DNA of 64,000 nucleotides, from positions 620,001 through 684,000 of the forward strand of contig NC_089183.1 of assembly GCF_947507565.1 (NCBI RefSeq), read 5' to 3'. Position numbers and translations under genes: made by a program. This document shows, piece by piece, positions 30,693 to 41,458 of the stretch (its first letter is position 1; each line of letters opens with the position of its first letter). The notes beneath the pieces were generated by a model. That model had not been told where the DNA came from, searched no databases, and worked only from the letters and a program-made list of their open reading frames with translations. The DNA comes from Oscarella lobularis (lineage: Eukaryota; Porifera; Homoscleromorpha; Homosclerophorida; Oscarellidae).

Positions 30693-31949
30693 CTAGTAGT
30701 TCTCTTGACTGATGCTCGGTAGTGCTCGTGTAGGAATAAGAGATTCGTTATCAGAGGCCATATCTTCTATTGGAACAGCCCTTCCAATTTTGAACAACAC
30801 CTTTTCCTTGAATTTTCGAAGCGCATTCAAAAATGGTCTTGAAAGTAGAGTGAAGGTGACGGGGTTGCTCAATGCAACAAAGCCGTACGGTAGCATCTGC
30901 CCAAATTCCGCGCCAGGAAAAACGGACAGGAAAATAAAGTATAATGTCCAACCAAAAAGTGTGATGACCGCTATTGTCGCTAAACGAAAACTAAGGCTCC
31001 TTGTGCTTGTTGATTGGCTTGTTGATAGACTTGGAGGCAACGTGCTTGATACTCTTAGCCGCAATAGCTTTATCAAAATTGCCAGGTATGTTCCCACCGT
31101 TGCTACCATTAAAAGGCACAGGAATGAAAAAATAATTGTCCCTACGTTTGCAACTACTTCAGCAGTAGTATTCTCCCAGAACTTGTTGAAAATAAGCTGT
31201 GAAAAGATGAAATTTAATGGAACGCAAGTCGCTGTGTTGGCTTCATAGATCAACATACTCCCTGGAGTACTGGGAAATTGATTGGTGGTATTGAAATAGA
31301 CAAAGGCGTTCACTGAAACAGCTGAGATGGCAACTGCAATGCTGATAATCCACTGTATGCAAAGGAGAACGAGTACTTGTGTACGTGAAAGCCGCCGTAC
31401 ACAGCAACACCTCTCAAACATTACCACTGCGTAATACAAAGCTATTGTAGCATTTATCATGCCAGAAACGTAAATGCACGTAGTCTCAAAAAATCCACAA
31501 ATAATGCACAGTGATGACATAAGTGCTTTGTTATTCCAAACAAAGCACAGCCAATTGCTGTACAAAAGAACGTAAAGGAAAATTTGAATACCCAGAAAAA
31601 AGTCTGCAGCAGCCAGATTGATGACGAGTATCGATGGTATGCTATTTCGTTGCTCCCGCTTTGCTCTGCAGCGCCATATTATCACAGTCAAGTTGCCGGC
31701 AATGATTAGAACGGAGAGAATGATCCAAACAACGTTGCCTTGCTTCAAGGTCGCATCTGTCGAGTCATAGTCGTAGTTATAGATCAGACCCCAAGACATG
31801 TTACACAACAGCCAAACCGACCGATTGTAGTTTTCGTAGTCGTAGATGTCGCCTGCTTGCATAGTCGCATTTTTCGTCATCTTCTGCGGTCTGTAGAGAC
31901 TCTTTTGCCGTAGCCTAACGTGCGTTATCGTGCCGCAAATCCGTAGCAA
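30693..31949 (-). CDS. Rhodopsin-class 7TM receptor 9 of the array
   Basis: The frame spans 418 aa, but Met24 (MTKNATMQAG, ATG near 31880) is the likely start by alignment with the neighbours. ECL1 is shortened: the SPN or LPKN block between TM2 and TM3 is missing (CFVWNNKALMSSLC). Post-TM3 reads FERCCCVRRLSRT, with Glu in FER, the only acidic residue near the DRY position in the array. ECL2 lacks IPDNST and has a Thr/Asn-rich loop with Cys in TCVP. TM6 is VITLFGW and TM7 SNPVTFTLLSRPF. The tail IGRAVPIEDMASDNESLIPT fits the right-half subgroup. Its promoter side abuts a copied RAD51AP1 5' end, mirroring the receptor 10/RAD51AP1 arrangement. Confidence 0.84.
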   Translation of the reverse strand: MLRICGTITHVRLRQKSLYRPQKMTKNATMQAGDIYDYENYNRSVWLLCNMSWGLIYNYDYDSTDATLKQGNVVWIILSVLIIAGNLTVIIWRCRAKREQRNSIPSILVINLAAADFFLGIQIFLYVLLYSNWLCFVWNNKALMSSLCIICGFFETTCIYVSGMINATIALYYAVVMFERCCCVRRLSRTQVLVLLCIQWIISIAVAISAVSVNAFVYFNTTNQFPSTPGSMLIYEANTATCVPLNFIFSQLIFNKFWENTTAEVVANVGTIIFSFLCLLMVATVGTYLAILIKLLRLRVSSTLPPSLSTSQSTSTRSLSFRLATIAVITLFGWTLYFIFLSVFPGAEFGQMLPYGFVALSNPVTFTLLSRPFLNALRKFKEKVLFKIGRAVPIEDMASDNESLIPTRALPSISQENY

Positions 31950-31955
31950 ATCCGT

Positions 31956-32097
31956 TCAAAAGGCCGTCGAGGTGCGTTGTTTGGTATTATCGAAGGTGCT
32001 TTATCACACCTTCAGTTGACATTTGTTTAGATCTCGTAAAAAGACCTCGTTTCTCGGTTATGCGCCCGAATCGGACGAAGCACGGATACCGACGCAT
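31956..32097 (+). pseudogene. Copy of RAD51AP1 exons 1-2
   Basis: This matches 34352-34485 with introns included (aaaggccgtc, then ggtgcgttgtttggt, tttagatctcgtaaaaagac and gcgcccgaatcggacgaag). The start codon region is altered, the exon 2 donor gtaag is replaced by cacgg, and the copy runs straight into the receptor 7 fragment. It cannot make RAD51AP1. Confidence 0.85.
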
Positions 32098-32935
32098 TAT
32101 CAAGCGTTGCAGTATTTGGTGAAAGCCAAGCGACACAGAGCAAACTGCTTGTTAACAAGTGAAATAGAAGCAGTGCAGCTCCGTAGAAGAAGTCCACGGT
32201 GGCCAGATTTAGGACGAGCATGGACGGTATGCTACTTCGTTGCTCCTTCTTTGACAAACAACGCCAAATTATGACAGTCATATTGCCCAAAATGATTAGC
32301 ATAGGAAAAACTAGAGTTAATGCAGTGCCTTCTCCCAACATGGTTTCAGTATTTCTCAGACTATACAGCGCTGCCGTTCTTGCTACACAGAGACTCGTTG
32401 TTGAAGTGTCGTTGCTCAGAGCCAAGTGTTGGTGCAGAATCAGACGAAGTTTCTGTGGGCTTAACAGAGATCATCGGCTCCGAGACCAACCGGCTTGGTC
32501 GCTGCTTCCGTCTGCTAAATTTTAGAATCCTCCTCTACCAACCGTTGATGACGCAGATCACGTGGGCTCACGTGTGCAGCAGTTGGTTCCCTCTTTTTAT
32601 GTGCTCCAATGCGCTTCCTGCGCTCTAGGGTAGACGTTCAATGCAAAGATATCAATTATGATACGCTGATTGGCCACAAACAATCCGCAGTCAATAGCCA
32701 TTTTGGATTTGCATCACTGTAACTAAATTTTCGAAACACCAAAAGCTTACCAAAACACGAGGAAAGACAAAAATTGTGACATTGAAACAAATACTAGCAT
32801 GCAACTCTACTACTGTACCCGTGCTCTATTTCATGCAGCTGTCTACGAGTACTCCTGCACTTTCGGAGGCCAGTTCTTCTATTTTGAGGGGTCTTCCCAT
32901 TTTGAACAGCACCTTTTCCTTGCATTTTCGAAATG
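32098..32935 (-). pseudogene. Segmental copy: 5' half of receptor 7, spacer and 3' end of receptor 8
   Basis: This block copies 28255-29157 in the same orientation. It keeps receptor 7 TM1-TM2-ECL1 codons almost unchanged. A small indel near 32350 (cagtatttctcagac for cagtgtagatttcccagac) breaks the N-terminal frame, and TM3 onward is missing. The spacer follows, and then receptor 8 C-tail codons with about 40 bp deleted. The near identity implies a recent event. Confidence 0.9.
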
Positions 32936-32986
32936 GAATACAAAATATTTCGAAAAGGCACAGGCTACGTCCACACAACAATTGTT

Positions 32987-34201
32987 TCAGTCAATGGTTT
33001 CACTTGTTGGAGCTCGTGAAGTAATAAGAGATTCGCTGTCATTGATGACGTCTTCTATTGGGATGGGTCTCCCAATTTTGAAGCAGGCCATATGTTTGAA
33101 ATTTTGAAACGCTTTCAGAAAAGGCCGTGAAGTTAGAGTGAACGTTAGAGGATTGCTCAACGCAACGAAACCAAGTGGCAGCGTTAGCTCAAAACGCAAG
33201 GTTCGATTAAGAAATAGAACAGCAGTAACAATCCAACCCAGAAGAGTGATTAGTGCTATAGCAAAAAGACGAATACTTAGGCCACCCACTCTCGTTGATA
33301 AGTTGGTTCGTGAAGCATTTGATGCTCTAAATCTAAATCGCAAGAGTTTCGCCACGATGGCTAGGTACGTTCCTGCCGTTGTCACTGTAAGACAGCATAC
33401 CATTGAAAAAAACGTATAAAAAATTATTGGCAGTGGTGCAGAAGCTTGCCTGAGTACTGTAACTCTATCGACGGTGGCGTTTCCTTTTACAAAAGCGAAA
33501 GAAAGTAGTGGAAGACAATTTCTTGTGTCGACAGTAGCAATGGTTGAATTGTCTGTACTATTTGCCCCGCTATTTGCTGCTTGAGTTCTTTTATAGAAAA
33601 GCCCAAAGTGATGAGATGACAGCAGTACTGTAATGCAGGCCGCAATAGCGACGACAACAACCCATCCCGTGAAAAGAAAAATTGTTATGCAACGACGCGA
33701 AAAGCGTTTTATACAGCAAAATCTGCCAAAAGTAACGGCTGCATAATAGGAAGCAATAGTAGAGTTAATCATCGCAGAACCGTAAATATACGTCACTTCC
33801 AAAAATTTACAAATGACGCAGAATGACGTCATAAGTGCTACGTTTTTCGGTAAGACCCAAGCCCAACAGAGCAAGTCACTGGACATCAAGACGTATAGGA
33901 GTTGTTGAATTCCAAGACAAACGTCTGTAGCAGCTAGATTCATAACGAGTATCGACGGAATGCTATTTCGTTGCTCCTCTTCTTTCGTTATGCAACGCCA
34001 TATTACGACGGCCACATTGCCAGCAATGATAAGCACGAAAAGTATTAGCCAATAACGATTGAAGGTACTATCTTTCTCCAAAATCGGTTCCGAGTCCTCG
34101 TAGTCGTAGCCGATGTTCCAAACGACGCCCCGGTGACCCCGCGTCTCATTGCACAGCGGGCGAAATTGAGTGAAATTGATTGTTGCTGCAGTTGGATTCA
34201 T
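32987..34201 (-). CDS. Rhodopsin-class 7TM receptor 10 of the array
   Basis: This 404-aa receptor closes the array. Its N-terminus (MNPTAATINFTQ) is short with a Cys before TM1 and an acidic DYEDSEPILEKD stretch. TM2 is NSIPSILVMNLAATDVCLG, with Thr before Asp. Post-TM3 reads FGRFCCIKRFSRR. ECL2 has a modified block (ANSTDNSTIATVDTRNCLP) with two added glycosites. A charged TM5 entrance (NATVDRVTVLRQ) is unique to it. TM6 is LITLLGW, TM7 SNPLTFTLTSRPF, and the tail IGRPIPIEDVINDSESLITS matches the left-half subgroup. It is transcribed away from RAD51AP1 across only 150 bp, so the two probably share a bidirectional promoter. Confidence 0.85.
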   Translation of the reverse strand: MNPTAATINFTQFRPLCNETRGHRGVVWNIGYDYEDSEPILEKDSTFNRYWLILFVLIIAGNVAVVIWRCITKEEEQRNSIPSILVMNLAATDVCLGIQQLLYVLMSSDLLCWAWVLPKNVALMTSFCVICKFLEVTYIYGSAMINSTIASYYAAVTFGRFCCIKRFSRRCITIFLFTGWVVVVAIAACITVLLSSHHFGLFYKRTQAANSGANSTDNSTIATVDTRNCLPLLSFAFVKGNATVDRVTVLRQASAPLPIIFYTFFSMVCCLTVTTAGTYLAIVAKLLRFRFRASNASRTNLSTRVGGLSIRLFAIALITLLGWIVTAVLFLNRTLRFELTLPLGFVALSNPLTFTLTSRPFLKAFQNFKHMACFKIGRPIPIEDVINDSESLITSRAPTSETID

Positions 34202-34351
34202 TTTTTCAGGAGAACCAGTCCTCCCTCAGACTAGCTGCACTTGGCAGGATTCTTTGCGACAGGAGTAGCTTGAGTAGCCTACCGATTCGTCAGTTCCCTG
34301 CCGATTCGTTGCAACTATTCTAACGTGCTTTATCATTCAGCAAGATCGCTC

Positions 34352-35670
34352 ATGTCGGACAAAAGGCCGTCTAGGTGCGTTGTTTGGTGGTATCGAAGGT
34401 GCTTTATCACGCCAGCAAGTTGAAATTTTGTTTAGATCTCGTAAAAAGACCTCGTTTCTCGGCTACGCGCCCGAATCGGACGAAGGTAAGATCCCGATCT
34501 CTTTGCCGACGCATTATCGAGCTCCGCAGACGATTTCGAATCGTCTCCGCCGAAGCGAACGCGACGTCGGAGCGCCGCCGTGTCTTCGGAGAGCGAAGAA
34601 GAGCCAAAAATCGCCGAAGAGGAAGAGAAAAGAGCGACGGACGAACCGAAAGCAACCAAAAGGCAAACTTAGAACCCAGACTGCATGCAGTGACTTCAAA
34701 CGCTTCGTAATAGTCCCTATGTCACACTACTGTAGAGACTAGCCAGAGGACCAGCGGTTTTTATATTGACGTACATTAGGTTGTCTAGAGACGAGAAGCA
34801 GTTTCAGAAGGCGATTGTGTCCGCAATCAAGGCATCAGAGACTGACGCAAGTCAACAAGACGACCGTGCTCCGGATAAGGAAAACGCGGAAAAATCGGAA
34901 AGCGATAGAGAAGCAAAGGAAGCTGAAACAGAGCAGAAAAATAAGAAAGGAAAATCTGGCGTCGATGAAGGTTCTAGTGAAAAATGTATGAATCTTTCTG
35001 GCACGTTGAACGTTCTGCTAGATTTTGAAATGAGCGAAGGCGAATCTAACGTAAGCGACGAGGAGGAAGAAGTCGACGACCACGATGAAGAAGAAGAAGA
35101 CGACGATGATGACGACGAGGAAACGTTCGAAGAATTCACTAAGAAGAAATCGAGAGCGTCGAAGAAGTCCGTCACGCCGAAAAAAGAAAAGCCAAAAGCA
35201 GTTGAGAAAGCGAAAGGACGAGGACGACCAAAACAGCCGCCAAAGGGTAATACGATAATCCTATATTGAGAGAAAAGCGGTCCACAATAGACAAATAATA
35301 TAAAGACCAGCTTGTCTTCATAGACTTTTCTCAATATTAGATGGTGCTGGCACTGGAGACAAAAAGGGCAAAGGAAGGCCTGCTACAGGAAAGTCATCAT
35401 CTACGAAGTCATCGTCATCTGTTACGAAGCCAACTACGACGGTTTCCGTTCCTCAACGTCCGGCGCGGAATCCGCCGAGTACGAAGCCAATCTCCCCCCT
35501 CAAATGTTCGTAGCGATTTGTCTGTCTTTTTTCCTCCAGCTTCGAGCGGAGCGAACAAATTGGGCGGAGTGACGCTGAGAAGTCCGTCGGCTCCCATTCG
35601 TCTCGGCCTGTCGCGGAACGTGAGAGTCGGCAAGCCGTTGCATCCCAACGCGAAGAGTCCGCCGTCGTAG
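34352..35670 (+). CDS. RAD51AP1: RAD51-associated protein 1
   Basis: Six exons fit: 34352-34374, 34436-34485, 34530-34662, 34780-35246, 35341-35478 and 35540-35670, giving 313 aa. The C-terminus GLSRNVRVGKPLHPNA matches the RAD51-binding end of animal RAD51AP1. The N-terminus is short and basic (SRKKTSFLGYAPESDEDDF), followed by SRDEKQFQKAIVSAIKAS, the second conserved block. The middle is an acidic Asp/Glu run (35060-35130) and a Lys/Pro linker. RAD51AP1 binds DNA and stimulates RAD51 strand invasion in homologous recombination. Intron 2 is only 44 nt. Intron 3 appears to use a GC donor (AAG|GCAAAC), since no GT precedes the in-frame stop. The exon 5 donor is uncertain: 35479 (used here) or 35506 keep the same phase. 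Confidence 0.85.
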
Positions 35671-36644
35671 AGGTCAACGTTTAATAATATTAGTATGAAA
35701 AATAGGGTAGAGCTGTCGAACCTTTACAGAACATCCCATGCTACCTACGCATATTGTCATCTGTCTTCGAGTGGAAATAGTCCACTTGCAGACGACTTTT
35801 GCTATTTTCTCATATTGCCTATGCCCTACTACGAGTTCTTTAGCGATTCTAAAGAGACTGGGGAGAAATTATTGTTAAATTACGTAAGAATCTAAAGCTG
35901 ACATAGCACCTTGAATTTGCTGACCAAACAATTCTGCGTCCACGTTCTCGTACGAAGCGTTTTGCAAGCGCGACGCGCACTGTATGCGTCACAATCGACG
36001 TACGTTGCTTAACGCGAACGTACACGCCCATCGTCGTCGTTTCGCATTTTTTAGACCGAATACTAGTAGCGATGATATGGAATGCTGTCAGAATTGCATT
36101 TTCTATCGAGTTCCGTTGTTCGCGATTCAAAAAACGATGTGAAATGACCCACTAAGCCGCGATCAAAGTACCCTTACCACATACTAGTGACGTATATGAC
36201 GTATAAATACTCCGTCATTATCAAATGGAGAACCAACCCCGTGGCGCGGCTAGAAGGGAGTGGGGGTAACTCGTTCGCGGAAGCGCAAACCGGCTTATAG
36301 GAACGCGCCTAATGATGGGAGTGGCACGGATGTGAAAATTCCATGAGAATCGAGTGATTGCGAGCGCGACCTGCTTATAGAGATATCGCACAAGGTGCAG
36401 ACTGGGACGATCATCTTCTCTAAAGCCGTAGCGCCGTTTTTCGATAGCAACACATTGCTGAAATTCTCTCGGTACGATCCTAAAGCGTTGCTATTGAACC
36501 CATGAAGGCCGTAGATCGAGAGCTCCGGTTTAGAACTGAGCATTTTTTCGTTACGAGTTCTAGTGCATTTGCATTGAATCTCGCGAGAGCGCGTTGCATC
36601 GTTTCTACGATATATCTATTTGCTTCTGTGCGTGTGATTAGGCG
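35671..36644. other. Intergenic, RAD51AP1 3' flank to Ig receptor promoter
   Basis: About 1 kb with no supported exon. Short frames at either end look like UTR. Confidence 0.5.
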
Positions 36645-39600
36645 ATGCGTCTCTTTGTGTTTGTCGTCTTCTTGTCAGCTCAGCACTCGGGTTCGTATTC
36701 GCGACTTATGCATGTATTCCCAAATGTCGAATCGCGTCTCTTTCTTTTTCTCTCCGCAGTTTCGTTTGCGAGTTCCTTTTTAAACGCTCCCACTGATAAG
36801 ACGGCGAACTTGGGCGAGCGCGTCTCATTGCCATGTACAGTTCAAGATGACTTCTGCTTGCATGCAAACGTGTCGTGGTTCTTCTCGGACACGCGTATTC
36901 TCTTGAGTCCGGACAATACACAATACTACTCGGGACGCGTTCTTTATATTGCCAGCATGTCGACGAGTGACGAAGGGACGTATTATTGCAAAGTAGAAAC
37001 TCGGTACGGAACGATTCGAAGTCCAGATGCTCGCTTGAAAGGCAAGAAGGGGGGAAAGAAGATATTTTTTAAATATGATTTTTTATTTTTCTATTTATAG
37101 TCCAACAAGTGTTGAGTACGTCTATCACATCGGAACGAAATACGCCGTTTCCGAATGAGGCTAGCTTTCGGTTGAGACGAAATGATTCGGCGGTCGTCAC
37201 GTGGACTGCCGTTGCTGTTGCTAAGCGAGAAAACGTTCATTGGGTAGGCGAGTGTCTTGAGCGGAGTCAGAATCGCACCATCTGTATGGCATCGTCCGAC
37301 TGCAACGTTACTTACAGCGTCGAGGAAATAGCACCTTTCAAAATACGTATAGTGGCAATTTTTGCCCGGGACTCGTTCTACGGTGTTGCGCCCTGCGCGT
37401 CCCTCGACCTATATCTCATGATAAACGGAGCGGTCGCGGACACTTTAAGGGTCGACGTGTCTTCTCCTAGTATGACTAAGTTCTATTGCCCGTTCACACA
37501 GTGGACTTTCCGTCTGTTGGAAAGTCTCTAGTGTGAACAGGCTCTTAGTACCCAATTAATTTGTTTTCGTTGTACTGTAGAAAATACACCCCATAGGAGG
37601 TCCTTACTGGTTTCACCTGAGGACACTACTGTGGAAGAGGGCCGTCCGGTTACGTTGTTTTGCTTTACCGTAGGCAAGCCTCTTAGGGCTGAGTGGTCTA
37701 AAGATGGTTTCCCAATTTCTTATGGTGGTCGCTTTAATGTTTTAAACGGGATGCTTCAAATCAATTCGACTACTTTACAAGACTCGGGAACGTACCGTTG
37801 CTCCGACAAGGCATCAGCGAAATTAAATGTTTATCGTAAGAATGTCAACTGTCAGGTCAAATGATCACTCTCTACACATCTTTTTTGTAGAGAAGCTGTC
37901 CGTTGACATCTCTGAATTGGTTTACTTTTCGCCGAGTGATAGCATCACGGGCAACTGCCGTTCAGAAGGAAAAGGAACACTGTCTCTCTTAATCGACGGA
38001 AAATTTCAACAAAATAGTTCAAACAACCTTTTGCAATTCGAACTCTCCGTGGACCAAATGGCATCTTATTTCGTCCTTCAGTGTATGGTCACCAGTCTTG
38101 ATATTGTTAATGGAAATACAGAGAAAATATTAGGCGTCACAAGGCACGAGGACGGTAAGAGAGAGCGTTATGGAAATTAGCAGATCCACTTCTATTTGAC
38201 GGTATTTTTTAAGCCATAACGTATTTTAAAGAGATTCCACGTTCAGCTCCAGTCAATAGTTCGAATATCTGCGTAGGAAACTGGACAACGGTCTGGACAA
38301 ATTCATCAACTTTACCTCCTTGTAAGTCTGCTTCTCTGAGAGAGTCAATAGTGTGTATCAGTTCTTTGCTAATCGTGTGCTCTTCTTCGTTGCAGCTTCT
38401 TCGTCAGGAACAGAGTCCTATAATAGGACAGAGCCCTATAATAAGACAGGAGGAATAAAGTCCGGCGTCTTGGCTGCTATTATCGTCACGATACTAGTCC
38501 TCCTTCTAGTCGTCGTTCTACTCCTCGTCTATTTCTTCATCGTCAGAAAAGGACGCTTCAAATTCGGCGGCGACTGCGCGTCGACGAAATGTTTCAAATT
38601 CGTACGCTCGAGCAAAACGCGCGCGGACGGCGGCGCCGGCGCCGGCACCGGCGGCGACCATCGAATGCGAAGCGTCAGCCAGACGTCGACTTACTCAAAA
38701 GAACTTCGTCTCCCGCGCAGCTCTCTCGGCCGGCCCCTGGAAAAAGACGACATCGTCGTCTACGCCGACGAAACGAACGCTCCAGCGCTGTCGGAGAATC
38801 GTTCGTACGAAGATGCGAACGCCATTCGTCCGTATGAAGAAATCAAAGACGCAGACGTGAAACCGCTGCACTACGCGTCACTGGACTGCGCGACCGGGCA
38901 GACGTCTTACGCGTCACTGGACTGCGCGACCGGGCAGACGTCTTTCACGTCAACGTCTGACCAACGACTGGCCGCTGTGAAGAAGCCGAGTTCACCGACT
39001 GGGCCCAAGCCGCCGAACGCTGTGAAAAAGCCGAGTTTACCGATTGGACCCAAGCCGCCGAACGCTTTGAAAAAGCCGAGTTTACCGATTGGACCCAAGC
39101 CGAGAAGCCGAACGTTCGACGAGACGACGAGTAGAGGTGCGAACGCGAATCTCGAGTCGAGTTCGGCTGGCATGAAGACTCCGCCGGCGACACCGAGACC
39201 GTATCGCATGATGAGCGTAAGTGAGACGAGGCGACGCGAAGGGTCGCCCGGGCACCTCTTTGTGAACGGACAGCAGTACGCTCTTCTTCAAACTGGCGTG
39301 AAGAATTCGGAAGGAGGGGAGAAGGTAAGGGAGTTAGGCATGGGGATTTATATAAGACAGATTAAAGCCTCCCAATCGCTCGTGTGTGTGTTTTTTTTTG
39401 TTTAGAGCGAGAATTACGAGAATAGAACGCTATGGACGGCCGGCGAAGCGAACAGCGAAGACAACAAATCGCAGGCGGACGCGTACGAGAACAACGCGTC
39501 GTGGATGAAGAAAGAGAACGACGGAAAAGCAGTGGAGGAAGACGAAGAGCAGGATTACGTGAACCATCGTCGTCCACCCCCACCTCCACCATCCCAACCA

Positions 39601-39994
39601 TCTCCTCCGGAGGAGGACGACGATTACGTGCCCTATCGTCCACCACCGCCTCCTCCTCCTCCTCCCACTCCTGCTGACAAGCCGTATCCGACAGAAGGAT
39701 TGTACGAGAATCAAGGCACTGGTGGACGAGTAAGTAACGTTCTATGTCTGACAATGCTCGCCCCTAGACATCGTGCATTTGTTTTAGGGAGAAGGCGACG
39801 TTGTCGAGTCGAATCCGGAAAGTCTATACGTGAATCGTTCCGACCCGGACGGTTCTCCGGACACGAGTGCGGTAAGTACGCGATATGGAAATCAAAAAAG
39901 GCGAGTCCTCCTCGCTCTTCTTTAGAAGGGACGCGTGAATTTGGATTATATTGAATTCGACGTACTTCCTGAAGTGAAGAGTCGGCACGCATAG
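36645..39994 (+). CDS. Ig-domain receptor with ITAM/ITIM-like and YxN motif tail
   Basis: Ten exons fit (36645-36690, 36760-37041, 37101-37469, 37581-37835, 37891-38154, 38232-38321, 38396-39324, 39406-39729, 39788-39871, 39926-39994), giving 903 aa. A signal peptide is split by intron 1. Ig domain 1 has LPC...VSWFF...DEGTYYC; a second Cys-rich ectodomain follows; Ig domain 3 has LFC...AEWSKDG...DSGTYRC. A short Asn/Thr-rich stalk leads to a Leu/Val transmembrane helix (about 457-483) and basic RKG. The cytoplasmic part, over 400 residues, holds YEEI, the pair YASL-x8-YASL, YALL, three YEN (YENR, YENN, YENQ) Grb2-type sites, YVN twice, DYIEF, and long proline tracts. SH2, SH3 and EVH1 binding would follow from these motifs; kinase partners are inferred. 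Intron 2 has a GC donor (AAG|GCAAGA). Confidence 0.85.
38872..38943 (+). repeat. Exact 36-bp tandem duplication creating YASL-x8-YASL
   Basis: Two identical 36-bp units (38872-38907 and 38908-38943) each encode YASLDCATGQTS inside the Ig receptor tail. The duplication sets two YxxL motifs eight residues apart, which is the ITAM spacing. Confidence 0.95.
38977..39111 (+). repeat. Three 45-bp proline-rich repeats
   Basis: Units at 38977, 39022 and 39067 each encode a variant of VKKPSLPIGPKPPNA. Basic residues followed by PxxP-like spacing suggest SH3-binding sites. The units are near identical, so slippage is recent. Confidence 0.9.
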
Positions 39995-40226
39995 GAGAAA
40001 AACAAAGGGGGTCTCGTCATTATTGCATTGTTTCTTTCTCTTTAAATGTTTAGCTTAGTACTATAGAGTCTTTGTTCTCTAGCCCCAACTAGAGCCCGGT
40101 ACTTTAGAGGTCTTTCTACCTTTGAATAGATGGGGCGGAGACGGCGGAAGATAGATCTTTTTCGTTCTCTTTTCTCTGCTTTGCGAAGAAGACTAGCACG
40201 GTGCATTATATTGATTGTATCTCGGT

Positions 40227-41351
40227 TTACCTCTTCTTGTCTTTGCTTCGTTTCTCTTTCGGCATAGGAAACTGCCACGGATCGGGATTGTAATAGGCGT
40301 CCAAAGGATTCAAATCTTGAAGTCTCTTCTCGACGAGCCAGTCGTTGAACGCTCTCTCGTTATCAAGCTTTCGCTGGTACAGTTGCTCTTCCTAGACGAG
40401 AGGAAAACGTATAAATCCGTGGGGCCCCCCTCAAGCGACTTTGAGTCTTACATCGCGTCTTCTCGCTTCGAGTTCCTTCCTAGCAAGCATTCTTCGTTCT
40501 TGCTCTTTTTCCATTATCCAACGATCGAACGATTCCTCGGATTTCGAGGCGATCTTTTCGCGTTCTCGCATCTTCTTTTCGTCGTCTATCGAAACCGCTT
40601 TCCTCTGATTGGCTCGCTTTTGTCTAAGCTCCCTTTCTTTCGCATCCTTCCACAATAGATAATGGACTTCCGCCTTTTCTCTCAACTCGTTGCGAGCTCG
40701 CCTCTTTTGCTCCTTCACGTCGAAATCGACTTTCTGCGAAAGAGCTGCACTGGCGTCCGGCGACTCCTTATCTCGCGACTGCTTTCACCTTCTGTTTCTG
40801 CATGCAAAGTTTCTGTTCCCTTTCGGCCAACGATTTTCGCACCAACCACTTTTCCCACGGCGAAAGACCTATAGAAAGGACTAAGGCAATGGAGCATTAT
40901 TGCCTATAAGAGGACGAGTTCTCGTCACCTTCAGGCATAAATTCGTCCAACGTTTTTAATCCTATTGATGCAGTGTCTCCAGTACAAGTGCTAGTGCTAG
41001 AACTTCGTTTGGAATAAGAAGACTGATACTGAGAAATAATGTCAATCGATTTATACTAGCTTGAATTTATACTGAGACTCTAACCTCTGATTTTGACGAC
41101 TCCATAGACTCTCTATCGTTCTCGTCATTGTTGACTAGATAGTGATTCAAAATCAAAACGAAAGATTCGTTTAGCTAGTCGGTTTAGTTCTCGTTTGTTA
41201 GAGATACATGCATACGACAAAGGAGCCTTCTAGGAGTCTCTTGTGCCAGTACAAAGACTTCAGAGTTCGATTCAGACGCTAAAACAGCCTTACGTTCTAA
41301 CGAATCCAACGAGAATTGAGTCTCCGCCAATTGTCTATCAATATCATTCAT
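40227..41351 (-). CDS. CCDC34: CCDC34-like coiled-coil protein
   Basis: Six minus-strand exons fit: 41219-41351, 41085-41134, 40929-41028, 40789-40868, 40452-40733 and 40227-40391, giving 269 aa. The N-terminus is acidic and Ser-rich. The family mark GLSPWEKWLVRK lies after DEFMPE, and further WxxxK units (LLWKDAKE, DRWIMEKE, FNDWLVEK) are set in a Lys/Arg/Glu coiled coil. The C-terminus reads NPLDAYYNPDPWQFPMPK. CCDC34 is tied to sperm flagellum and intraflagellar transport in animals; in a sponge a role in cilia or flagellated cells would follow, as inference. The donor of exon 1 (gtcgta) is weak. The gene is head-to-head with APAF1 across 107 bp. Confidence 0.72.
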
Positions 41352-41458
41352 TCGTATATGCTAAAGATATGAAATTAGGGCGAAAACGCGACCGTTGGGG
41401 TCGATGAAAACAAAAACGAAGTGACGCGCGCTAGCCAAGTGCGTTCACGCGTCCCAGG

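Noticed and set aside
35479-35539. Frameshift in RAD51AP1
   Set aside because: A 61-nt intron with a strong polypyrimidine acceptor restores the frame, so no sequencing error or break is needed.
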